From: Streptomyces indicus
GTDB taxonomy: Bacteria > Actinomycetota > Actinomycetes > Streptomycetales > Streptomycetaceae
Assembly (NCBI RefSeq): GCF_900100315.1
Contig: NZ_FNFF01000014.1
Span: forward strand, 62,001 to 126,000
Length of the DNA stretch: 64,000 bases
Direction of reading: 5' to 3'
Shown here: positions 19,401-26,518 of the stretch, piece by piece
Position numbering within the stretch: the stretch's first letter is position 1
How the letters are laid out: every line of letters starts with the position of its first letter
Notes under the pieces: generated by a model
What the model saw: the letters and a program-made list of their open reading frames with translations, nothing else
What the model was told of the DNA's origin: nothing
Database searches by the model: none
Position numbers and translations under genes: made by a program

Positions 19401-20160
19401 GCACCTCGCCGCCGAGGCCGAGGGCAAGCGGATCACCTTCGCCGACACGCAGGCACGCCCCACCCCGGTGATCACCTCTCCCGAGTGGTCCGGCAGCGAG
19501 TCGGGCGGCCGCCGCTACACCGCGTTCACGGTCAATACGGAGCACCTCAAGCCCTGGCACACCCTCACCGGGCGCCAGCACTTCTTCATCGACCACGACT
19601 GGATCCACGAGGTCGGCGAGGCACTGCCCACGTACAAGCCGCCGCTGGACATGAACAGGCTGTACGGGGAGCCGAAGCTCGGGCACGTCGATGCGGCCGA
19701 GAAGTCGGTCGCTGTCCGGTACCTGACCCCGCACAACAAGTGGGCGATCCACAGCCAGTACCAGGACAACCTGTACATGATGACCCTCGGCCGCGGCGGC
19801 CAGACGGTGTGGATGTCCCCGCAGGACGCCGAGTCCATCGGGGTCCAGGACAACGACTGGATCGAGGCCGTGAACCGCAACGGCGTGGTCACGGCCCGCG
19901 CGATCGTCTCGCACAAGATGCCGCCCGGCACGGTCTACATGAACCACGCGCAGGAGCGCACGGTCGGCGTGCCCAAGACGGAGAAGACCGGCAAGCGCGG
20001 CGGCATCCACAACTCGCTGACCCGGATCATGCTCAAGCCCACCCATCTCGTGGGCGGCTACGCCCAGTTGACCTGGGCCTTCAACTACCTCGGCCCGACC
20101 GGCAACCAGCGCGACGAGGTCACCGTCATCCGCCGCCGCAACCAGGACGTGGAGTTCTAA
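16495..20160 (+). CDS. narG: Respiratory nitrate reductase alpha subunit NarG
   Basis: The 1,221-residue molybdenum bis-MGD catalytic subunit, which reduces nitrate to nitrite on the cytoplasmic face. The FS0 [4Fe-4S] ligands are visible as HGVNCTGSC (His62, Cys66, Cys70) with a later CPRG cysteine. The Mo-ligand Asp lies in GDQTDVPESGDWWD (about residue 249). No Tat signal, as in other NarG proteins. I prefer the TTG at 16495: GGAGGG ends 8 bases before it. A GTG at 16435 would add 20 residues but has poor spacing. First gene of narGHJI; narH starts 3 bases after the stop. Confidence 0.96.
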   Translation: MQQQDSTTSAAEALIKAGGFFRRSKASEVSEDLRTITHTGGRAAEVFYRDRWSHDKVVYSTHGVNCTGSCRWKVYVKDGIITWETQATDYPSTGPDRPEYEPRGCPRGASFSWYSYSPTRVRYPHVRGTLLEMYREAKKRLKDPVLAWADIQKDETRRRKYQRARGKGGLVRATWDEAVEMIAAAHVHTIKEYGPDRVAGFSPIPAMSMASHAAGARFHSLIGAPMLSFYDWYADLPVASPQVFGDQTDVPESGDWWDAAYLMMWGSNVPVTRTPDAHWMAEARYRGQKVVTVSPDFADNTKFADEWMHPHPGTDGALALAMGHVILKEFFVEQQTEFFEDYVRTYTDLPFLVSLSEGEQGLVPGKFLTAKDLGRDDTENAEWKTVLVDDVTGELTVPNGTLGHRWGKNETPEWNLDLGDTVPRLTLIGEGEHAEITLPRFDEDGATVRRGVPVRRVGDRLVTTVFDLLLAQYGVGRPGLPGEWPQSYEDARTPGTPAWQETLTSVPAAQATRVAREFAQTAVDSGGRCMILMGAGTNHWFHSETIYRAFLALLTLTGCQGRNGGGWGHYVGQEKCRPVTGWATLASASDWGRPPRHMIGAGWFYLHTDQWRYDSLPADALASPLGTGRFAGMTGADCLAASARMGWMPSYPTFDRNPLELGAQDDPVADTVRMLKDGELGFAGEDPDAPGNWPRVLNVWRANLLGSSSKGNEYFLKHLLGTHSNLPEDGPRCEPKDVTWREEDVEGKLDLLLAMDFRMTSTTLLADVVLPAATWYEKHDLSSTDMHPFLHAFTPAVDPPWQARSDYDAFKAIATRFGELAKEHLGVRRDLVATALQHDTPGGEMAQPGGVALDWSKGECEPVPGKTMYNLAVVERDYGAVGEKFAALGPLIDKLGVTTKAITFDVAEEVAYLQSKNGTVRGGVADGRPRLETAQQACEAILSLSGTSNGRLATQGFHTLEKSTGQEMAHLAAEAEGKRITFADTQARPTPVITSPEWSGSESGGRRYTAFTVNTEHLKPWHTLTGRQHFFIDHDWIHEVGEALPTYKPPLDMNRLYGEPKLGHVDAAEKSVAVRYLTPHNKWAIHSQYQDNLYMMTLGRGGQTVWMSPQDAESIGVQDNDWIEAVNRNGVVTARAIVSHKMPPGTVYMNHAQERTVGVPKTEKTGKRGGIHNSLTRIMLKPTHLVGGYAQLTWAFNYLGPTGNQRDEVTVIRRRNQDVEF

Positions 20161-20163
20161 GCA

Positions 20164-21690
20164 ATGCGCGTAATGGCACAGGTAGCCATGGTCATGAACC
20201 TCGACAAGTGCATCGGCTGCCACACCTGTTCGGTCACCTGCAAGCAGGCGTGGACCAACCGCAAGGGCACCGAGTACGTCTGGTTCAACAACGTCGAGAC
20301 GCTGCCCGGCCAGGGCTACCCCCGGCGCTGGGAGGACCAGGAGAAGTGGAAGGGCGGCTGGGAGCGCACCCGGTCGGGCCGTCTGCGTCTCAAGGCGGGC
20401 GGGCGCGCCAAGCGCCTCGGGCAGATCTTCGCCAACCCCGAACTGCCGCAGATCGAGGACTACTACCAGCCCTGGACGTACGAGTACAAGAACCTCACCG
20501 AGGCGCCGGCCGGCGAGGACATGCCGGTCGCGCGGCCGGTCAGCCAGGTCACGGGTGAGCCCATCGACAAGATCGAGTGGGGCCCCAACTGGGAGGACAA
20601 CCTGGGCGGTGCGCCCGAGCACGCCGTCAAGGACCCCATCGTGGAGAAGATCCGCGACGAGGTCGGCGAGCGGATCAGGATGGAGTTCGAGCAGAGCTTC
20701 ATGTTCTATCTGCCGCGGGTGTGCGAGCACTGCCTCAACCCGGCCTGTGTGTCGGCCTGTCCGTCCGGCGCGATGTACAAGCGCGTCGAGGACGGCATCG
20801 TGCTCGTCGACCAGGACCAGTGCCGCGGCTGGCGGATGTGCGTCTCCTCCTGTCCGTACAAGAAGGTCTACTTCAACCACTCCACCGGCAAGGCCGAGAA
20901 GTGCACCTTCTGCTTCCCGCGGGTGGAGGTCGGTCTGCCGACCGTGTGCTCGGAGACCTGTGTCGGGCGGATGCGCTACCTCGGCGTGATGCTGTACGAC
21001 GCCGACAAGGTGACCGAGGCCGCGGCAGTCGAGGACGAACACGACCTGTACCCCGCCCAGTTGGGCGCCTTCCTCGACCCGCACGACCCGGCGGTGCAGG
21101 CGGCCGCGCGGGCGGCCGGCATCACGGACGAGTGGCTGGACGCCGCCCGCCGCTCCCCCGTCCACGACCTCATCGCCACGTACCAGGTCGCGCTGCCGCT
21201 GCACCCGGAGTACCGCACCATGCCGATGGTCTGGTACGTGCCGCCGCTCTCGCCGGTCGTGGACGCGGTGGCCGCCACCGGCAGCGACGGCGAGGACGCG
21301 GGCAACCTCTTCGGTGCGATCGACGCGCTGCGCATCCCGGTGGAGTACCTCGCCGAGCTGCTCGCCGCCGGTGACACGTACGTCGTCGAGGCCGTGCTCC
21401 GGCGGATGGCCGCGATGCGCGCGTACATGCGGCGCGTGAACCTCGGGCAGGACCGCGACGAGTCGATCGCCGCCGCCGTCGGGCTGACCGGCCAGGAGAT
21501 CGAGGACATGTTCCGGCTGCTCGCGGTCGCCAAGTACGAGGACCGGTATGTGATTCCGACGGCGGCGCGGGCCGACGCGGACGCCCTGGCGGACTCGCAC
21601 CCTCTCGACGACGGCTGCCCGGTCTCGGCCGAGGCACTCGGCGGCAGCCGTCCCCTCCTGAACCTCTCCCCGACGCGGAGGAGCGCATGA
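20164..21690 (+). CDS. narH: Nitrate reductase beta subunit NarH
   Basis: The 508-residue iron-sulfur electron-transfer subunit that links NarI haem to NarG. Four cysteine clusters are visible: CIGCHTCSVTC near residue 16, CEHCLNPACVSACP, CRGWRMCVSSCP and CTFCFPRV...CSETC. In the third, Trp replaces one Cys, as in NarH proteins that hold a [3Fe-4S] centre. Starts 3 bases after narG, and its stop overlaps the narJ start by 4 bases (ATGA), so translation is coupled. The C-terminal 40 residues are variable. Confidence 0.96.
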   Translation: MRVMAQVAMVMNLDKCIGCHTCSVTCKQAWTNRKGTEYVWFNNVETLPGQGYPRRWEDQEKWKGGWERTRSGRLRLKAGGRAKRLGQIFANPELPQIEDYYQPWTYEYKNLTEAPAGEDMPVARPVSQVTGEPIDKIEWGPNWEDNLGGAPEHAVKDPIVEKIRDEVGERIRMEFEQSFMFYLPRVCEHCLNPACVSACPSGAMYKRVEDGIVLVDQDQCRGWRMCVSSCPYKKVYFNHSTGKAEKCTFCFPRVEVGLPTVCSETCVGRMRYLGVMLYDADKVTEAAAVEDEHDLYPAQLGAFLDPHDPAVQAAARAAGITDEWLDAARRSPVHDLIATYQVALPLHPEYRTMPMVWYVPPLSPVVDAVAATGSDGEDAGNLFGAIDALRIPVEYLAELLAAGDTYVVEAVLRRMAAMRAYMRRVNLGQDRDESIAAAVGLTGQEIEDMFRLLAVAKYEDRYVIPTAARADADALADSHPLDDGCPVSAEALGGSRPLLNLSPTRRSA

Positions 21691-22337
21691 CCCCCGGTGG
21701 TCTCGTACGTCTTGTCGCAGGACGGCTGCTCCAGTACCCCGACGCGCGCCTGTACACGGACCTCCCGCGATGCGAGGAGGCCCTCGCCGGGGCGGCCCCC
21801 GAACCGGCCCGGCTCCTCGCCGAGTTCCTCGCGTACGTCCGGGTGACCCCCGAACTGGACCTGGCCGCGCACTACACCGACACCTTCGACACCCGTAACC
21901 GCCGCTGCCTCTACCTGACGTGGTGGACGGACGGCGACACCCGCAACCGCGGTCTGTCCCTGGTCCGCCTCAAGCGGATCTACCGGGACTTCGGCCTGGA
22001 GTTCGCGGGCGACGAGCTGCCCGACTTCCTTCCCGTGGCCCTGGAGTTCGCGGCCCTGCACCCCGAGGCGGGCACGCTGCTCCTCGAGGAGCACCGGGCC
22101 GGCCTGGAACTCCTGCGGCTCGCGGTGACCGCCGCGGGCACCCCGTACGCCCGCGTCCTCGAAGCGGTCTGCGCCACGCTGCCCGGGCCGTCCCCCGAGA
22201 CGAAGGCCGAGGCGAAGGCGCTCGCGAAGCGCGGGCCGAAGCACGAGTCGGTGGGCCTCTCCGATCCCCTCGAACCCTTCGGCCCGGGTGTCGAACTCCC
22301 TTGGCCCACCATGCCCTTGGAAAGGACTCCGGCCTGA
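21687..22337 (+). CDS. narJ: Nitrate reductase assembly chaperone NarJ
   Basis: A 216-residue member of the NarJ/TorD-like chaperone family, needed for molybdenum cofactor insertion into NarG and its membrane assembly; it is not part of the final enzyme. Characteristic text is LYLTWWTDGDTRNRG and the LPDFLPVALEFAA helix (motif PDHLPxxLEF in homologues). Overlaps narH by 4 bases and narI by 1 base (TGATG). The last 35 residues are low complexity. Confidence 0.94.
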   Translation: MTPGGLVRLVAGRLLQYPDARLYTDLPRCEEALAGAAPEPARLLAEFLAYVRVTPELDLAAHYTDTFDTRNRRCLYLTWWTDGDTRNRGLSLVRLKRIYRDFGLEFAGDELPDFLPVALEFAALHPEAGTLLLEEHRAGLELLRLAVTAAGTPYARVLEAVCATLPGPSPETKAEAKALAKRGPKHESVGLSDPLEPFGPGVELPWPTMPLERTPA

Positions 22338-23065
22338 TGGACCTCATCCTCTGGGGAGTCTTCCCCTATGTCGTCGTGGTGCTCCTGCTCGCGGGCCTGA
22401 TCTGGCGGGCGCGCTACGACAAGTTCGGCTGGACCACGCACTCCACGCAGGTGCACGAGTCGCGCCTGCTCCGCATCGGCTCACCGCTGTTCCACTTCGG
22501 CATGGCCTTCGTGGTCGTCGGGCATGTGGTCGGGCTGCTGATCCCGAAGACCTGGACCGACGCGGTGGGGCTCAGCGACCACACGTACCACCTGCTGGCG
22601 GTCACGACGGGTTCGGTGGCGGGCCTCGCCGCCGCGGCGGGCATCGGCATCCTGGTCTACCGCCGCTTCACGGTCCCGGCGGTGAAGCAGGCGACGCTGC
22701 GCAGCGACCACCTCATGTACACGTTCCTGCTCGGCGCGATGGTGCTCGGGATCGTGGCCACGCTGCTCAACTCGACCGGCGCGACGGGCGATTACAACTA
22801 CCGCGAGGGCGTCTCGCTCTGGTTCCGCTCGCTCTTCACCTTTCAGCCGGACTACGCCCTGATGGGCCAGGCGCCCCTCGCCTTCCAGCTGCACGTCCTC
22901 TTCGGCCTCGGCCTCTTCCTCCTGATCCCCTTCTCCCGCCTGGTGCACATGTTCAGCGCCCCGCTGAAGTACCTGTTCCGCCCGTACGTGGTCTACCGCC
23001 GCCGCGACCCGCAGCAGCTCGCGCACCGGCCGGCGCGGCGGGGCTGGGAAAAGGTGGGCTCGTGA
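22337..23065 (+). CDS. narI: Nitrate reductase gamma subunit NarI (cytochrome b)
   Basis: A 242-residue membrane quinol oxidase subunit that carries two b haems and passes electrons from menaquinol to NarH. Five membrane helices are evident. The haem-ligand histidines line up with E. coli NarI: His53 and His63 in LFHFGMAFVVVGHVVG, and His186 and His204 in FQLHVLFG...RLVH. The N-terminus sits in the membrane without a cleaved signal, as usual. The start overlaps the narJ stop by one base and the stop overlaps the following radical-SAM start by four (GTGA). Confidence 0.95.
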   Translation: MDLILWGVFPYVVVVLLLAGLIWRARYDKFGWTTHSTQVHESRLLRIGSPLFHFGMAFVVVGHVVGLLIPKTWTDAVGLSDHTYHLLAVTTGSVAGLAAAAGIGILVYRRFTVPAVKQATLRSDHLMYTFLLGAMVLGIVATLLNSTGATGDYNYREGVSLWFRSLFTFQPDYALMGQAPLAFQLHVLFGLGLFLLIPFSRLVHMFSAPLKYLFRPYVVYRRRDPQQLAHRPARRGWEKVGS

Positions 23066-24249
23066 ACGTGCACACCGCGCGAACCGACCGCACCTTGCGA
23101 ACCGACCGCGCCTCACGTGCGGTCCGCACCCCGCGGCACCCGGTGGAGGAACGGCCGTTCATCGTCATCTGGGAGGCCACCCGAGCCTGCCCGCTCGCGT
23201 GCCTGCACTGCCGCGCCGAGGCCCAACTCGCCCGCGATCCGGCCGAATTGGACGGCGCGGACGCTCGCCGCCTGATGGACCAGATTGCCTCCTTCGGCAA
23301 GCCGAGCCCGCTCTTCGTCATCACGGGCGGCGACCCCTTCCAGCGCGCGGATCTGACGGACCTCGTCGCGTACGGCACGGAGCTCGGCCTCCGCATCGCC
23401 GTCTCCCCCTCCGGCACCCCCACCCTGACCCGCGCGAACCTCCAGGCCGTGCAACAGGCGGGCGCGGTGGCCCTCTCCCTGTCCCTGGACGGATCGACGG
23501 CCGCACGCCACGACAGCTTCCGCGGCGTCCCCGGTGTCTACGACCTGACGCTCGACGGCTGGCGCACGGCCCGCGAACTCGGCCTGAAGGTCCAGATCAA
23601 CACCACGGTCAGCCGGCACAGTCTGCACGATCTCGCGGACATCGCGGCGGTGGTCAAGCGCGAGGGCGCGATGATCTGGAGCGGGTTCATCCTGGTGCCG
23701 ACCGGCCGCGGCGAACAGCTGGACGCGCTCTCCGCCGCGGAGGTCGAGGACGTCCTGCACTTCCTCTACGACTGCGGTGCGGTCATGGCCACGAAGACCA
23801 CGGAGGGCCACCATTTCCGCCGGGTCGCCCTTCAGCGCGCGGCCATGGACCGGCACGGCGAACGCCCGGCCACGGGCCCGCTGCACGCCACGCTGACGGC
23901 CCGCGCCACGGAACTCGGCCTCTTCGAAGGAGCCCGCCGCTCCGTCCGCCGTCCCCCCATGGACGTCGGCTCGGGCCGCGGTTTCGTCTTCGTCTCGCAT
24001 ACGGGAGAGGTCCACCCGAGCGGCTTCCTGCCCCTGTCGGCGGGCAACGTCAAGAACCACCCCCTCCCGGACATCTACCGCGGCTCGGCCCTCTTCACCT
24101 CCCTCCGCGACCCGTCCCTGCTGGAGGGAAAGTGCGGCCGCTGCGAGTTCAACACGGTGTGCGGCGGTTCGCGCTCGCGTGCGTACGCGATGACGGGGAG
24201 GACGCTGGCGGCGGATCCTTGGTGCGCTTACGAGCCGGCGAGGTTGTGA
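23062..24249 (+). CDS. Radical SAM/SPASM-like protein coupled to narGHJI
   Basis: A 395-residue radical S-adenosylmethionine protein of the TIGR04053-like type. The core cluster motif CPLACLHC (CX3CX2C) follows IVIWEATRA; FVITGGDPF is the GGE-type SAM-binding motif; the C-terminal CGRCEFNTVCGGSRSRAYA plus a final Cys in PWCAYEP suggests an auxiliary Fe-S cluster. The family is near AhbC/AhbD/NirJ, which act in haem and haem d1 synthesis. GTG start inside the narI stop (GTGA) implies translation coupled to narI. Function in nitrate respiration, perhaps haem or peptide maturation, is inferred only. Confidence 0.88.
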   Translation: MNVHTARTDRTLRTDRASRAVRTPRHPVEERPFIVIWEATRACPLACLHCRAEAQLARDPAELDGADARRLMDQIASFGKPSPLFVITGGDPFQRADLTDLVAYGTELGLRIAVSPSGTPTLTRANLQAVQQAGAVALSLSLDGSTAARHDSFRGVPGVYDLTLDGWRTARELGLKVQINTTVSRHSLHDLADIAAVVKREGAMIWSGFILVPTGRGEQLDALSAAEVEDVLHFLYDCGAVMATKTTEGHHFRRVALQRAAMDRHGERPATGPLHATLTARATELGLFEGARRSVRRPPMDVGSGRGFVFVSHTGEVHPSGFLPLSAGNVKNHPLPDIYRGSALFTSLRDPSLLEGKCGRCEFNTVCGGSRSRAYAMTGRTLAADPWCAYEPARL

Positions 24250-24271
24250 GGGGGCTCGTGCCCTCTGGCAC

Positions 24272-24339
24272 CTTTCGCGTGCGGGCTCCTTTCGCGTGCG
24301 GGCTCCTTTCGCGTGCGTGCACCTTTCGCCCGTGGGGCA
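24272..24339. repeat. 17-base tandem repeat, about four units
   Basis: The unit CTTTCGCGTGCGGGCTC begins at 24272, 24289 and 24306 with a degenerate fourth copy at 24323. It starts 22 bases after the radical-SAM stop. Confidence 0.85.
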
Positions 24340-24345
24340 ACCCAC

Positions 24346-24374
24346 CAGCCCGTCCGGCGTTTGAGGACGAGCGC
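24346..24374. repeat. Dispersed Streptomyces intergenic repeat
   Basis: Contains CCCGTCCGGCGTTTGAGGAC, an element I know as frequent behind Streptomyces genes. A shorter copy, CCCGTCCGGCGTCTGA, ends the small gene at 43848 and includes its stop codon. Confidence 0.6.
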
Positions 24375-24484
24375 CCTTAAGGCGCGACAGGGGGCAAGGG
24401 GCGAAGCCCCAAAGGGGGGTGCAGGGGGCGAAGCCCCCGCGTGGGTGCGCACCAAGGCGGGCCCGGGGCGCCAGCTCCAGCTCG

Positions 24485-24675
24485 GGTGCCCCCGAGGAGG
24501 CCCGAGGGCGCAGTCCCGTTCGGGTACCCGCCAGGGTGTCCGGGGCGCGGTCCCGTGCGGGGCGCCCGCCCTGGGGCCTGGGGGCGCTGTCCCGTCCAGG
24601 GCGCCCGCCCGGGGGCCCGGGGCGCGGTCCGTCCGAGGGTGCCCACCCGGGGGTCCGGGGGCGCAGCCCTCGGTT
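24485..24675. repeat. 38-base tandem repeat, five units
   Basis: Five imperfect units begin at 24485, 24523, 24561, 24600 and 24638, each reading roughly GG(T/C)(G/A)CCC...GGGGCGC(A/G)GTCCCGT. Periods are 38, 38, 39 and 38. It lies in the geneless 24250-25036 interval. There are no spacers of differing sequence, so it is not a CRISPR array. Confidence 0.8.
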
Positions 24676-24748
24676 TCGGGAAGGGGCGGGTAGGGGAAAT
24701 CCGCACCGCGCCTCAGCCGAACCCCACCCGCACCGCCCCAGAACACCG

Positions 24749-24905
24749 CACCCAGGGCGGGGGCTCCGCCCCCTGCACCCCCGGCACGGCAGCCCGAACC
24801 ATCCACCACGCACGGCTCCCGAAATTCAGACACCGCACCCCGAGAACAACCACCCGCACCCAGGGCGGCGGCTCCGCCCCCTGCACCTCCGGCACGGCGC
24901 CCGAA
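24749..24905. repeat. Two copies of a ~47-base GC-rich hairpin repeat
   Basis: CACCCAGGGCGG(G/C)GGCTCCGC...CGGCACGGC occurs at about 24749-24795 and 24857-24905. Each holds a GGGGGCTCCGCCCC-type palindrome. Nothing coding is apparent between here and the hemY start at 25037. Confidence 0.75.
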
Positions 24906-25036
24906 ACAACCACCCCGCACCCCGCCCCCGAATTAGCCATTCGGCCCCGCACCCCACCCAAAAGCACGAGCCGAAGCACCCCCACCCCGACCTACCGTCG
25001 AACAAGGACAGCACCCCGAACGCGGGAGACCCCACC

Positions 25037-26413
25037 ATGCGCTCAGCAATCGTCGTCGGCGGCGGCATCAGCGGACTCGCAGCAGCCTGGCAGCTGCGAG
25101 GCAAAGCCGACGTCACCGTGATCGAGAGCGACCAGCGCATCGGCGGCAAGCTGCGCACCGGCACCATCGGCGGCGTCCCCGTCGACACCGGCGCCGAGTC
25201 CATCATGGCGCTGCGCCCCGAGGCCGTGGAGCTCGCGCAGGAGGTCGGCCTCGGCCCCGACCTGTGCGACCCGGCCACCGCCCCCACCACCGTCTGGACC
25301 GGCGGCCACCTGCGCCCCATGCCCGCCGGGCACGTCCTCGGCATCCCGACCGAGCCCCGCGCCCTCGCCGGCACCGGTCTCCTCTCCGACGAGGGCCTCG
25401 CGCGCCTGTGCCGCGAGGAGGAGCTCAAGGCGGGCCCGCTCCCCCGCGACACCGACATCTCCGTCGCCGACTATCTCGCCGCCCGCATCGGCCAGGAGGC
25501 CGTCGACCGGCTCGTCGAGCCGATGCTCGGCGGGGTCTACGCGGGCCGCGCCGACCGGCTCTCGCTGCGCTCCGCCATGCCCCGCCTCGCCGCGGTCGCC
25601 GAGCACGGCGGCTCGATCATCGGCGCCCTGCGCCGCGTACGGGCCGCGGGCGCCCCGAAGGCCGCGGCCGTGCAAGGCGTACGCGGCGGTACGGGCCGCC
25701 TCCCGGCCGCCGTCGCGCAGGCCTCCGGCGCCCGCGTCCTCACCGGCACCCGCGCCCGCGAACTCCAGCGCACCGCCTCCGGCCGCTGGCGCGTCTGCGC
25801 CCAGACCGCGGACGGCCCGCTGGTCATGGAGACCGACGCGGTGATCCTCGCGCTGCCCGCCCACGCCGCCGCCGAGCTGCTGCGCGGCCACTCGCCGGCC
25901 GCGTTCGAGGAGCTCTCCGCGATCCAGCACGCGAGCTCCGCGGTGGTCACGATGGCCTTCGACCGCTCCCGTACGCCCTCCCTGCCGGAAGGCAACGGCT
26001 TCCTCGTGCCGCCGGTCGACGGCCACACGATCAAGGCCGCATCCTTCCTCAGCAACAAGTGGAGCTGGCTGGCCGAGTCCGCGCCGGGCACGTTCGTGCT
26101 GCGCGTCTCCGTCGGCCGGGCGGGCGAGGAGCAGGAACTCGACGTCCCCGACCGCCACTTGATCCGCACCGCCGTCTCCGAGCTGCATCTCGCGGCCGGC
26201 CGCATGGGCGAGCCCGCCGCGGCCCGCGTCACCCGCTGGGACCGTGCCCTGCCGCAGTACGGCGTCGGGCACGCCGACCGGATCGCCCGGATCGGCGAGG
26301 CCGTGGAGAAGCTGCCGGGCCTCGAGGTGTGCGGCGCCGCGTACGAGGGCGTCGGCGTGGCGGCCTGCGTGGCCACCGGCCGCAAGGCGGCCCGCCGGGT
26401 CTTCGAGGGCTGA
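25037..26413 (+). CDS. hemY: HemY/HemG-type porphyrinogen oxidase
   Basis: A 458-residue FAD-dependent oxidase. The N-terminal dinucleotide-binding motif VVGGGISGLAAAWQL and ESDQRIGGKLRT are typical, and the C-terminal FAD segment EVCGAAYEGVGVAACVATGRKAA is intact. Often annotated hemG, protoporphyrinogen oxidase; in actinobacteria this enzyme oxidises coproporphyrinogen III to coproporphyrin III in the coproporphyrin-dependent haem pathway. ATG at 25037 starts exactly at the Rossmann strand. No hemQ or hemH is seen in the window. It follows the nar block by 787 bases of repeats. Confidence 0.92.
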   Translation: MRSAIVVGGGISGLAAAWQLRGKADVTVIESDQRIGGKLRTGTIGGVPVDTGAESIMALRPEAVELAQEVGLGPDLCDPATAPTTVWTGGHLRPMPAGHVLGIPTEPRALAGTGLLSDEGLARLCREEELKAGPLPRDTDISVADYLAARIGQEAVDRLVEPMLGGVYAGRADRLSLRSAMPRLAAVAEHGGSIIGALRRVRAAGAPKAAAVQGVRGGTGRLPAAVAQASGARVLTGTRARELQRTASGRWRVCAQTADGPLVMETDAVILALPAHAAAELLRGHSPAAFEELSAIQHASSAVVTMAFDRSRTPSLPEGNGFLVPPVDGHTIKAASFLSNKWSWLAESAPGTFVLRVSVGRAGEEQELDVPDRHLIRTAVSELHLAAGRMGEPAAARVTRWDRALPQYGVGHADRIARIGEAVEKLPGLEVCGAAYEGVGVAACVATGRKAARRVFEG

Positions 26414-26518
26414 GACCGCCCTCTACAGCCGGGCACCCCGTCCCGTACCGCCCGGGCATGATCACACGGACGGCTCGCGCCAAAGGCGCCCCCAGGAACG
26501 CGCCCGCAGGATGGGGGC

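Noticed and set aside
18361..21600. 1,079-codon minus-strand frame
   Set aside because: Antisense of narG and narH.
24272..24905. Possible CRISPR array
   Set aside because: Tandem units without unique spacers, no cas genes in the window.
25037..26413. hemY as part of the nar operon
   Set aside because: It is 787 bases away across repeats with no sign of shared transcription; only a loose functional link is claimed.
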